64,000 nt of DNA from an uncultured Flavobacteriaceae bacterium (GTDB taxonomy: Bacteria > Bacteroidota > Bacteroidia > Flavobacteriales > Flavobacteriaceae): contig CANMRV010000003.1 in the NCBI GenBank assembly GCA_947500435.1, positions 227,271-291,270 of the forward strand. Reading direction: 5' to 3'. Below the pieces are notes generated by a model, which saw nothing but the letters and a program-made list of their open reading frames with translations, was not told the DNA's origin and ran no database searches. The position numbers and the translations under genes were made by a program. Positions 53,236 to 62,739 of the stretch are shown piece by piece (the first letter of the stretch is position 1; every line of letters starts with the position of its first letter).

Positions 53236-55053
53236 ATGAACTTATTGAATCGATTTAAACTTCCTGCTATAGCGGGAATTTTACTTGTTGTGGGCTTTAT
53301 GTCATCTTGTGAACAGGAATTAACTTCTATTGGAGAGGGAGTCATAGGAGGAGAACCTTTTACCACAAACAAACGGGTATATAATGTCTTTGCATTCAAT
53401 AAGAAAATAGAGGCCGTTCAAACGAATCAACTTCCAATTTATCAACTTGGAGTATTCAATGATCCTCTTTATGGTAAAACGGAAGCCAGTATTACTTCCC
53501 AAATTCAGTTGAGTACCTATAATCCGACTTTTGGTGACTTTTCGGCCTCAAATGAGCTTAGTAATGCCTTTGACGAAAAAGAAAGAATTGACAGTATCTT
53601 TATCTATATACCGTATCAAAACAATCAGACGGATACCGATAATGATGGTGTTGTCGATGCATTAGACTCAGATCCTGATGATGCTACAAATGACAATGAT
53701 GGAGACAATGTGCCCAATAACGAAGAAGCAGCTAACAATACAGACCCATTAAACCCTGATACAGATGGAGATGGTATAAATGATGATGTTGATGATTCGA
53801 CCTTAGGTGATCGTTTTGCAAAGCGTTTTAGGTTGGATAGCATTTATGGTGACCGCACAAGGCCTTTCAATTTTAAAGTTGAGCGGTCTACTTTCTTCTT
53901 AAGAGACTTAGACCCAAACACAAATTTTCAAGAATCACAAGAATATTTTTCTTCACAGGAATTTTCGCCTGCCTTTACGCAAGAAGTACTCATTGATACG
54001 GTTATAACCATTAATGACCAGGAGATTTTGAATATTGTAGAACAAGACGACCCTGATACAGAAGATGTTGATGAAAAAGGAACCGTTACCAGTAAAGAAG
54101 ACCCAGGTATTTATGTTAGGTTGAACAGAGATGGAAAGGAGTTTTTTCAACAGAGCATCCTAGATAAAGAGGGAAGTACTGAGTTATTGAGTGCCTCAAA
54201 TTTTAAAGAATTTTTAAGGGGAATACACATCTCTGTATTACCAGAAGTTAACCAAGAGTTGATGTTTCTGTTAGATATTACAGATGCCAAAATCATTATG
54301 TATTATTCACATGATAAAGATAATGATGGTGTTACTGAGGTAGTCCAAAAGACACTTGAGATGAGATTACTCACTCAAGCCGGCAACAATCCTATTGTTG
54401 GAAATGCAGTGAATACTTTTATTAATGAGGACTACCCTGTAGATATTGCAAGTACTTTGGATTCAGGAGAAGACGCGGATAGAATTTATCTTAAAGGGGG
54501 TGCAGGTTCTTACGCCGAAATAAAGCTTTTTGATGAAATTGATAGTGAGGCGGAAATATTGATTAATGAGATTAAAGCCAATAATTGGATAATCAATGAG
54601 GCGAATTTAGTATTTAATATTGACGCTGACGCTCTGACACCTTCTGCTATTGAGCCTCCTAGATTATATCTTTATAATGCTGAGACGAATGCACCGTTAT
54701 ACAATGCCTTAACTGAAGATAATGCTGCAAACACTCCGTTGGGGGTTTATCTTAATTACGATGGTCTCTTAGAGGAAGATGGTAATCGCGGAGTTAGGTA
54801 TACTGTGAAAATTACAGAATATCTGAATGATATTATTGTACGAGATTCTACGAACGCAACTCTTGGTTTGGCGGTTACGGCTGATATAAGATTAGTAGGA
54901 GCAAACAACGTTATGCTTTCTGAAAATACTGAAAAAGACCTTCCAGCGGCTTCAATATTGAGTCCATTAGGTACAGTTCTCTTTGGAAGCGATTTGCCCG
55001 AAGGAGATGCTAACAAGTTGAAACTTGAAATATCCTACACAGAGACGAACTGA
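53236..55053 (+). CDS. DUF4270 lipoprotein with inserted calcium-binding-type repeats
   Basis: A 605-residue lipoprotein (lipobox MSSC, Cys25). Most of it matches DUF4270, a large beta-rich Bacteroidota family of unknown function: VFNDPLYGKTEASITSQIQL near residue 75, IFIYIPYQN, LDSIYGDRTRPFNFKV, YFSSQEFSPAFTQEV, and a C-terminal half ending LKLEISYTETN. Between residues about 133 and 187 there are three aspartate-rich TSP type 3-like repeats (DTDNDGVVDALDSDPDD, DNDGDNVPNNEE, DTDGDGINDD), which usually bind calcium. It starts five bases after the half glycogen synthase gene, so they form an operon. Surface location is likely but unproven. Confidence 0.88.
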   Translation: MNLLNRFKLPAIAGILLVVGFMSSCEQELTSIGEGVIGGEPFTTNKRVYNVFAFNKKIEAVQTNQLPIYQLGVFNDPLYGKTEASITSQIQLSTYNPTFGDFSASNELSNAFDEKERIDSIFIYIPYQNNQTDTDNDGVVDALDSDPDDATNDNDGDNVPNNEEAANNTDPLNPDTDGDGINDDVDDSTLGDRFAKRFRLDSIYGDRTRPFNFKVERSTFFLRDLDPNTNFQESQEYFSSQEFSPAFTQEVLIDTVITINDQEILNIVEQDDPDTEDVDEKGTVTSKEDPGIYVRLNRDGKEFFQQSILDKEGSTELLSASNFKEFLRGIHISVLPEVNQELMFLLDITDAKIIMYYSHDKDNDGVTEVVQKTLEMRLLTQAGNNPIVGNAVNTFINEDYPVDIASTLDSGEDADRIYLKGGAGSYAEIKLFDEIDSEAEILINEIKANNWIINEANLVFNIDADALTPSAIEPPRLYLYNAETNAPLYNALTEDNAANTPLGVYLNYDGLLEEDGNRGVRYTVKITEYLNDIIVRDSTNATLGLAVTADIRLVGANNVMLSENTEKDLPAASILSPLGTVLFGSDLPEGDANKLKLEISYTETN

Positions 55054-55193
55054 TTCTTAGCTTTAGACGACATTTTGAAACTGTTAATCTAAGATGCCAA
55101 TCTGAACCCGTGAAAATTCGGTTGCGAATTATACCACTTATAGATATTTTACGTTCTACACCTATACTAGTAGAATGCTATTAGAAGTGTAAC

Positions 55194-55201
55194 TAAATTT
55201 G
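55194..55201 (+). promoter_or_regulatory. -7 box TAAATTTG for glmS
   Basis: A perfect TAnnTTTG box 41 bases upstream of the glmS ATG. The 189-base region has no glmS ribozyme core that I can recognise and no other gene. Confidence 0.5.
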
Positions 55202-55242
55202 CACTATAATTACGAATATACCCCAATTAAAATTTAAAACTT

Positions 55243-57090
55243 ATGTGCGGAATTGTAGGATATATTGGCCATAGAGATGCCTATCCGATAATCGTTAAGG
55301 GACTTCAACGACTTGAATACAGAGGTTATGATAGTGCCGGCGTTGCAATTTTTGATGGCAACGAAATAAATCTTGCGAAAACCAAGGGTAAAGTAGAAGA
55401 CCTAAAGAAGAAAGCAGAAAGTTCTATTTCTACTAAAGGAAACCTTGGAATAGGTCATACAAGATGGGCAACTCATGGTGTTCCTAATGATGTAAATTCG
55501 CACCCGCATTACTCCAATTCTGGAAATCTGGTTATCATTCATAATGGAATTATTGAAAATTATGAATCGGTAAAAAAGGAATTGACCAAAAGGGGGTATG
55601 CATTTCATTCTGACACCGATACAGAAGTTCTAGTTAACCTCATAGAGGAGGTTCAAAAAACGGAAGATGTAAAACTAGGGAAAGCTGTGCAAATTGCTCT
55701 CAATCAAGTTGTGGGGGCATATGCAATAGCCGTTTTTGACAAAAGAAAACCTGATGAAATTGTTGTTGCCAAATTAGGTAGTCCTTTAGCAATAGGTGTT
55801 GGGGAAAATGAGTTTTTCATTGCTTCCGATGCTTCACCATTTATAGAATTCACGAATAATGCTGTTTACTTGGAAGATGAAGAAATGGCAATCATCCGTC
55901 TAGGAAAAGAAATCAAGCTTCGTAAGATAAAAGATGATGCTATAGCTTATCCAAATATCCTAGAGCTTCAAATGAATTTGGAAGAAATAGAAAAAGGAGG
56001 TTATGATCACTTTATGCTTAAAGAAATCTATGAGCAACCAAGAGCAATACTGGATACTTATAGGGGAAGGTTACGAGTCGATCAAGGAATAATCAAAATG
56101 GATGGTATTGACCAACACCTTGAAAAGTTCGTAAATGCGGACCGCATAATTATTGTAGCCTGTGGTACTTCTTGGCATGCTGGTTTGGTGGCTGAGTATA
56201 TTTTTGAAGATTTAGCGCGAATACCTGTTGAAGTGGAATATGCATCGGAGTTTAGATATCGAAATCCGGTAATTACGAACAAAGATGTTCTAATTGCTAT
56301 TTCGCAATCTGGTGAAACTGCTGATACCTTAGCTGCAATAAAATTAGCTAAAGAAAACGGAGCATTTGTTTTCGGAGTTTGTAATGTGGTTGGTTCTTCT
56401 ATTGCACGTGAAACACATGCAGGGGCCTATACTCACGCAGGACCGGAAATCGGAGTAGCTTCTACAAAAGCATTTACTACACAGATAACCGTATTGACAT
56501 TGATTGCCCTAAAACTTGCAAAAGAGAAGGGTAAATTTTCGGAATCGAGATTTCATGAATATTTAACCGAGTTGGAAACAATTCCTGGTAAAGTGGAGAA
56601 GGCGCTTGAGTCGAACCCACTGATTGAGATTATCTCGGAAGTATATAAGGACTCTACAAATTGTTTGTATTTAGGTAGAGGGTATAACTTTCCGGTTGCA
56701 TTAGAAGGTGCTTTGAAATTGAAAGAAATAAGTTATATTCATGCAGAAGGCTATCCTGCTGCCGAAATGAAGCACGGACCTATTGCACTTATTGATGAGC
56801 AAATGCCCGTTTTCGTAATTGCCACTAAAAAAGGACATTATGAAAAGGTGGTTAGCAACATTCAAGAAATAAAATCCCGTAAAGGAAAAATTATTGCAAT
56901 TGTTACCGAAGGTGATGAACAGGTTACTGAATTAGCGGATCATGTGATTGAAGTTCCTGAAACTTTGGAAAGTCTTACGCCATTATTAACTACGATACCT
57001 TTGCAGTTGCTTTCTTATCATATAGCAGTAATGCGAGGTTGTAATGTAGATCAACCAAGAAACTTGGCGAAATCGGTTACTGTAGAATAG
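55243..57090 (+). CDS. glmS: Glutamine-fructose-6-phosphate aminotransferase
   Basis: A 615-residue cytoplasmic enzyme making glucosamine 6-phosphate from fructose 6-phosphate and glutamine, the entry to peptidoglycan and lipopolysaccharide amino sugars. The N-terminal glutaminase domain starts with the catalytic Cys2 (MCGIVGYIGHRDAYPI; the Met is removed), with RGYDSAG, GHTRWATHG and HNGIIENY. Two SIS domains follow (CGTSWHAGLVAEY, SQSGETADTLAA, GLYLGRGYNFP-type loop as CLYLGRGYNFPVALEGALKL, KEISYIHAEGYPAAEMKHGPI) and the C-terminal QPRNLAKSVTVE. All catalytic segments are intact. A terminator follows closely, so it is transcribed alone. Confidence 0.98.
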   Translation: MCGIVGYIGHRDAYPIIVKGLQRLEYRGYDSAGVAIFDGNEINLAKTKGKVEDLKKKAESSISTKGNLGIGHTRWATHGVPNDVNSHPHYSNSGNLVIIHNGIIENYESVKKELTKRGYAFHSDTDTEVLVNLIEEVQKTEDVKLGKAVQIALNQVVGAYAIAVFDKRKPDEIVVAKLGSPLAIGVGENEFFIASDASPFIEFTNNAVYLEDEEMAIIRLGKEIKLRKIKDDAIAYPNILELQMNLEEIEKGGYDHFMLKEIYEQPRAILDTYRGRLRVDQGIIKMDGIDQHLEKFVNADRIIIVACGTSWHAGLVAEYIFEDLARIPVEVEYASEFRYRNPVITNKDVLIAISQSGETADTLAAIKLAKENGAFVFGVCNVVGSSIARETHAGAYTHAGPEIGVASTKAFTTQITVLTLIALKLAKEKGKFSESRFHEYLTELETIPGKVEKALESNPLIEIISEVYKDSTNCLYLGRGYNFPVALEGALKLKEISYIHAEGYPAAEMKHGPIALIDEQMPVFVIATKKGHYEKVVSNIQEIKSRKGKIIAIVTEGDEQVTELADHVIEVPETLESLTPLLTTIPLQLLSYHIAVMRGCNVDQPRNLAKSVTVE

Positions 57091-57114
57091 CAACGACTTC
57101 TTCAAATTAATTTT

Positions 57115-57148
57115 AAGGCCTTGGAAACTCTCCAAGGCCTTGTTTTTT
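57115..57148 (+). terminator. Rho-independent terminator after glmS
   Basis: AAGGCCTTGGA (57115-57125), a 5-base loop and TCCAAGGCCTT (57131-57141), then G and TTTTTT. It lies 25 bases after the glmS stop. Confidence 0.93.
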
Positions 57149-57202
57149 GGTGATATTTAGTGAATTGCTAAAATTGGCAGGGGCATTTTACTAAAAAAGT
57201 AC

Positions 57203-57255
57203 TATGCATGCATAATTTTTTTCATTTTATGATTATCGATTTAAAAAAATCGGTA
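57203..57255. promoter_or_regulatory. Two palindromes upstream of the 57 kb TonB receptor
   Basis: TATGCATGCATA (57203-57214) is a perfect 12-base palindrome. TATCGATTT (57234-57242) and AAATCGGTA (57247-57255) form a 9-base-pair inverted repeat with one T-G pair and a 4-base spacer, overlapping a weak -7-like TATCTTGC (57254-57261). Candidate regulator sites for the receptor gene. Confidence 0.4.
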
Positions 57256-57299
57256 TCTTGCCGGTGACTAAGTAACTAACTTAACTTAATAAACACAGA

Positions 57300-60062
57300 A
57301 TGAAAAAAATACTGTTTTTAGCGTTGCTGTTAAGCGGATTTATTGGGATTTCGCAAACCACAGTAAACGGAAAAGTTGTTGACCAGAACAATGAACCTAT
57401 CCCCGGAGCGAATGTCGTGATTGTAGGAAAAGCAATCGGTACAACCGCTGATTTTGATGGTTTGTTTAACTTGGAAACTTCTGAAGTGCCCCCCTTTCAG
57501 TTAAAAATAACAAGCGTTGGCTATTCAGACGCTACTGAAAATGTAACAGAAAACAATCAAACCTTTACTATTGTGCTGAATGAGGCACAGACTTTTTTAG
57601 ATGAGGTTGTTATTTCTGCCTCTAGAACTCCAGAGCGAATTTTTGAGTCCCCGGTTTCTGTGGAGCGCTTTGGATTAAAGGAAATCAAAAACACGACTGC
57701 GGCATCATTTTATGGAGGTTTGGAGAATTTAAAAGGAGTTGATGTCAATACGAACAGTTTGACGTTCCAATCTATCAACACCAGAGGTTTTGCAACTTTT
57801 GCGAATACAAGATTTTTGCAGTTGGTTGATGGTATGGATAACTCCGCTCCAGGTTTGAACTTTGTTGTTGGAAACTTGGTGGGTATGTCTGAATTAGAAG
57901 TTCAGAGTGTTGAGATACTGCCAGGTGCTTCTTCTGCACTTTATGGAGCTGGTGCCTTCAATGGTATTCTTTTTATGAGAAGCAAGAACCCTTTCGACTA
58001 TCAAGGTATCAGTGCATATGTCAAGGGAGGTGTAACGTCACAAGAAGCGGCAGGCACCAACAATTATTACGATGTTGGCGTCAGAGCGGCCCATGCCTTT
58101 AGCGACAAGTTAGCGGTTAAGGCTAACTTATCAATGTTAAAAGGTGAAGATTGGCACGCGGTAAACAGAACTGATTTAGTCGATCCTTCTAGAACTAGGC
58201 AAGACCCAGCTTATGACGGACTAAACGTTTATGGTGATGAGGTCGGTATTGGTCTTAATTTCGACACACCTCTTAATCTGGCGCCGGGAACTCTCGGTTC
58301 CGCGTTTGTGACAAGAACAGGTTATGATGAGGTTGATTTGGCCAATTACAACGCTGAAAGTGTGAAATTTGATGGGTCTATTCATTATAAACCATTTGCC
58401 AATGACTTTGAAGTTATTTATAACGCCCGTGTCGGTCGCGGTGGTACACTCTATCAAGGCGCAAATCGTTACTCATTGCAGAACTTTCTAATGCAGCAAC
58501 ATAAATTGGAGTTAAGAAATAATAACTTCTTCTTAAGAGGATATATAACCAAGGAAAAGTCTGGAGATTCATATGATACAAGGTTTGCAGCTATTAATAT
58601 TAATAGATCTTGGAAATCTGACTTACAATGGTTTACAGAATATACAGGGGCATATATTGGAGCCCGTCTAGGTAATACTGCTTTACCAGGTATTACAACC
58701 CAGTTAGATGATACCGGAGCCCATGCATACGCCCGTCAGGCGGCTGATACTGGAAGATTGGTGCCAGGAACACCAGGGTTTCAGTCTGCATTCAATCAAG
58801 TTACTTCAGATGGCGATTTAAACACCGGAGCTAAGTTCATTGACCAAACAAGTCTAAGACATGTTGATGCTAACTACAACTTTAGTCATATTACTTCAGA
58901 TTTTGCTGATATTCAAATTGGGGGTTCTTTTAGAGAGTATGTGCTTAATTCTGACGGCACTATTTTTACTGATATAGAAGGTCCCATCACATACGGAGAG
59001 TTTGGTGCATATCTTCAATTACAAAAGAAAATTATGGATGAGCGGTTGAAGTTAACAGGCTCTATTCGCTATGATAAGAATGAATTCTTTGATGGTTTCT
59101 TTTCTCCAAGGGTTTCTGCTGTTTATACTGCAGGTGAAAACAGAAATCAAAATTTCAGGGCATCGGTACAGCAAGGATTTAGAAACCCTACCACTCAAGA
59201 TTTATTTATAGGTCTAAATGCCGGTCGAGCAATACTAGTAGGTTCTGCACCTCAAAACTTAGATAGAGATGTACGAACATTCGATTTAAGCGCGAACGGA
59301 GCTGCAATAACAGGTCAAACGACCGCTACGGTAGTTGGTAGAGCTGCTTATGAGAATGCATATTCACTAAGTTCAGTATCGGCAGGAGCACCTACCGCGG
59401 CGAATACAGGTCTTGTAAAGCCTGAAGAAATTACAGCTTTCGAAGTGGGATATCGCGCACAGTTCGGTAAGATGGCTATTGATTTGAGTGCTTACTATAA
59501 TCAATACACGAACTTCATAGCAAATGTTACAACCTTAGTTCCTTTGTATGGTCAAGCTGGAGATGGTGGATTGTCCCTACTTGCATTACAGAATGATGAT
59601 TTCAAGGCGTATCAAACGTATACTAATTCAGAAGCTGATATTGAGTCTTATGGAGTTATTTTAGGTGTTGACGCAAAGATTTTTGGGGACTTTGATATTG
59701 GGGCAAGTTATACATATGCTGATTTTGAATTTAATCAAGAAGCCTATCCAGATTTTAGAACTCAGTTCAACACACCAAAGCACAAAGTGAAAGCCTCCTT
59801 TGGAAATACAGATCTGTTTAAAAACGTTGGCTTTAATATTAACTATAGATGGAGTGATGAATACGAATGGCAAAATACTTTTGCTGATGGTCCTGTACCT
59901 TCTTTTAGTGTTTTAGATGCTCAAATTAATTATACATGTGATAGTATTAAGTCAGTATTCAAATTAGGCGGATCTAACCTTTTAGGGGAAGAGTATTTCA
60001 CTGCTGTTGGTACTGGTCTCATCGGTTCGATGTACTATTTATCTTGGACGATAAATCCATAA
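57300..60062 (+). CDS. TonB-dependent outer-membrane receptor with N-terminal regulatory-like domain
   Basis: A 920-residue receptor. Signal peptide MKKILFLALLLSGFIGISQ; carboxypeptidase-regulatory-like domain about 21-98 (VNGKVVDQNNEPIPGANVV); plug about 105-220 (VISASRTPERIFESPVSVERF is the TonB-box side, then INTRGFATFANTRFLQLVDG, and LPGASSALYGAGAFNGILFM); then a barrel ending SMYYLSWTINP. The terminal residue is proline rather than the usual aromatic residue, with Trp-Thr-Ile-Asn before it. The ligand is unknown; no SusD, siderophore or metal-uptake gene lies beside it. Terminators on both sides make it a single-gene unit. Confidence 0.95.
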   Translation: MKKILFLALLLSGFIGISQTTVNGKVVDQNNEPIPGANVVIVGKAIGTTADFDGLFNLETSEVPPFQLKITSVGYSDATENVTENNQTFTIVLNEAQTFLDEVVISASRTPERIFESPVSVERFGLKEIKNTTAASFYGGLENLKGVDVNTNSLTFQSINTRGFATFANTRFLQLVDGMDNSAPGLNFVVGNLVGMSELEVQSVEILPGASSALYGAGAFNGILFMRSKNPFDYQGISAYVKGGVTSQEAAGTNNYYDVGVRAAHAFSDKLAVKANLSMLKGEDWHAVNRTDLVDPSRTRQDPAYDGLNVYGDEVGIGLNFDTPLNLAPGTLGSAFVTRTGYDEVDLANYNAESVKFDGSIHYKPFANDFEVIYNARVGRGGTLYQGANRYSLQNFLMQQHKLELRNNNFFLRGYITKEKSGDSYDTRFAAININRSWKSDLQWFTEYTGAYIGARLGNTALPGITTQLDDTGAHAYARQAADTGRLVPGTPGFQSAFNQVTSDGDLNTGAKFIDQTSLRHVDANYNFSHITSDFADIQIGGSFREYVLNSDGTIFTDIEGPITYGEFGAYLQLQKKIMDERLKLTGSIRYDKNEFFDGFFSPRVSAVYTAGENRNQNFRASVQQGFRNPTTQDLFIGLNAGRAILVGSAPQNLDRDVRTFDLSANGAAITGQTTATVVGRAAYENAYSLSSVSAGAPTAANTGLVKPEEITAFEVGYRAQFGKMAIDLSAYYNQYTNFIANVTTLVPLYGQAGDGGLSLLALQNDDFKAYQTYTNSEADIESYGVILGVDAKIFGDFDIGASYTYADFEFNQEAYPDFRTQFNTPKHKVKASFGNTDLFKNVGFNINYRWSDEYEWQNTFADGPVPSFSVLDAQINYTCDSIKSVFKLGGSNLLGEEYFTAVGTGLIGSMYYLSWTINP

Positions 60063-60085
60063 GAAACAAAGATTCAAATAAATTT

Positions 60086-60114
60086 AAAGGCGCCTGTGTA
60101 AGGCGCCTTTTTTT
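60086..60114 (+). terminator. Rho-independent terminator after the TonB receptor
   Basis: AAAGGCGCCT (60086-60095), a GTGTA loop and AGGCGCCTTT (60101-60110), with T-run to 60114. It lies 23 bases after the receptor stop. Confidence 0.94.
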
Positions 60115-60138
60115 ATGCCAAAAAAGAACGAAAAGTAG

Positions 60139-60169
60139 TTTTCAATTTAAGAGTAATACCATATCTTTG
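60139..60169 (+). promoter_or_regulatory. Promoter of atpD
   Basis: TTTT (60139-60142) and TATCTTTG (60162-60169) are 19 bases apart; the -7 box is perfect and the -33 box has one mismatch. The expected transcription start (about 60173-60176) lies at the foot of the leader hairpin described next. Confidence 0.6.
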
Positions 60170-60171
60170 CA

Positions 60172-60203
60172 GCCTGAAAATCAGCCTTGTTTCAGGCGTT
60201 TTT
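60172..60203 (+). promoter_or_regulatory. Leader hairpin with T-run in front of atpD
   Basis: GCCTGAAA (60172-60179) and TTTCAGGC (60190-60197) form a perfect 8-base-pair stem with a 10-base loop, followed by GTTTTT. It could be a weak intrinsic terminator (attenuator) or a 5' stem protecting the mRNA. The start codon is 44 bases further on. Confidence 0.5.
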
Positions 60204-60222
60204 CTCTAAAAAGTAATCCTAA

Positions 60223-61749
<1,527 letters not shown>

Positions 61750-61759
61750 CCGAAGCCAA

Positions 61760-61827
61760 TGCTGAACTTTTTTCAGCACTTTTTTATATTATTAGTATAG
61801 TGTATGACCCTGAAACGAGTTCAGGGT
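61760..61827. repeat. Tandem palindromes in the atpD-atpC spacer
   Basis: Palindrome A: TGCTGAA (61760-61766), 5-base loop, TTCAGCA (61772-61778), followed by CTTTTTT. Palindrome B: ACCCTGAA (61807-61814), 5-base loop, TTCAGGGT (61820-61827). Both have a similar core (CTGAA ... TTCAG) and resemble interspersed TGCTGAAC...TTCAGCA elements common in flavobacterial genomes. Palindrome A with its T-run looks like an intrinsic terminator placed inside an operon and may lower atpC expression or only mark a processing site. Confidence 0.7.
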
Positions 61828-61845
61828 AGTTAAACAAGTTTAACC

Positions 61846-62124
61846 ATGTATTTAGAAATCGTATCACCAGAAGCTACATTATTTGCGGGAGAAGTAACTT
61901 CAGTTACTGTTCCAGGAATCAATGGAGAGTTTCAAATGTTGACTGATCACGCACCAATCGTTTCATTACTTCAAGAAGGAAATGTTCAGATTGACGGGAA
62001 TGTTTCAATTGAAGAAGCTTATGAGAGTAAGTTTTCGACCGATGCCAACGGAAAGACGATATTGCCAATTTCAAGTGGTACAATTGAAATGAAAGATAAT
62101 AAAGTGATTGTGTTGGCAGATTAA
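61846..62124 (+). CDS. atpC: ATP synthase F1 subunit epsilon, short form
   Basis: A 92-residue subunit of the central stalk. The N-terminal beta-sandwich domain is complete (YLEIVSPEATLFAGEVTSV, PGINGEFQMLTDHAPIVSLL, then SSGTIEMKDNKVIVLAD at the end). The C-terminal two-helix domain that inhibits ATP hydrolysis in E. coli (about 50 residues) is absent, as is normal for Bacteroidota. It therefore can couple the stalk but cannot inhibit in the E. coli way. Start is the ATG at 61846, 96 bases after atpD, across two palindromes. Confidence 0.94.
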   Translation: MYLEIVSPEATLFAGEVTSVTVPGINGEFQMLTDHAPIVSLLQEGNVQIDGNVSIEEAYESKFSTDANGKTILPISSGTIEMKDNKVIVLAD

Positions 62125-62145
62125 AAGGTCAGCAACATAATAAAT

Positions 62146-62179
62146 AAAAAGAGCCATACAAACTTGTATGGCTCTTTTT
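62146..62179. terminator. Bidirectional terminator between atpC and the GNAT gene
   Basis: AAAAAGAGCCATACA (62146-62160), a short loop, and TGTATGGCTCTTTTT (62165-62179) form a 15-base-pair stem with A-run and T-run on opposite sides, serving both convergent units. Confidence 0.93.
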
Positions 62180-62202
62180 ATTTATTATCCATCACTAGAA
62201 TA

Positions 62203-62739
62203 CTATTCCCAATCCCAACTAATCAACTCCCAAGAAATACCATTAGAAACCTGAGTTTTTAAAACTTTAAAGCCAACATTTAAATGTGCATTTAAAGATC
62301 GCACATTGTCCGTTGCGACCTCGGTTAACAAGCAGTCAAACTCGTTTTGTAATTCTTTTTTATAGAAATTATATATCCCTCGAAAAATACCTTGTTTACG
62401 ATATTCCTTTGCAATGCATATTTGCCCCATGGCCAAATAGTTTTTGTCACCAAGCAATTCGGCCGCTGTTTCAAACATGGCGGAGAGAATGGATATCTCA
62501 TCTCTAAACTCCGTTAGCATCACTAGTGCATAACCAACAACTAAATCATCATCTTTGGCAATGATGTGCTGGCAAGCGTCATTCATTTGTTTCAGAATCT
62601 CATAACTATGCACAACGGTAACAAAGCCTTCATTATTTTTTTCAGTTGCCGATATGGCATCTACGGCATTTTTTTTCTGAAGCTCTAAGATTTGGATTAA
62701 TTCATCTTCAGTGGATGCTCTTTTATAGGTAATCTCCAT
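62203..62739 (-). CDS. GNAT-family N-acetyltransferase
   Basis: A 178-residue cytoplasmic protein with the Gcn5-related acetyltransferase fold. The acetyl-CoA-binding motif A is seen as AMGQICIAKEYRKQGIFRGIY (residues about 105-125), with a preceding strand LVVGYALVMLTEF and a following helix FYKKELQNEFD. The substrate is not predictable. Its ATG follows the M61 peptidase stop directly (TAAATG), so the two are translated from one message. Confidence 0.88.
   Translation of the reverse strand: MEITYKRASTEDELIQILELQKKNAVDAISATEKNNEGFVTVVHSYEILKQMNDACQHIIAKDDDLVVGYALVMLTEFRDEISILSAMFETAAELLGDKNYLAMGQICIAKEYRKQGIFRGIYNFYKKELQNEFDCLLTEVATDNVRSLNAHLNVGFKVLKTQVSNGISWELISWDWE

Noticed and set aside
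55054..55242. Possible glmS ribozyme upstream of glmS
   Set aside because: No recognisable ribozyme core; that ribozyme is typical of Gram-positive bacteria, and the gap is only 189 bases with a simple -7 box.
61750..62200. Loss of the rest of the ATP synthase operon as a rearrangement
   Set aside because: A separate atpD-atpC pair is the normal arrangement in Bacteroidota, as is the short epsilon subunit.
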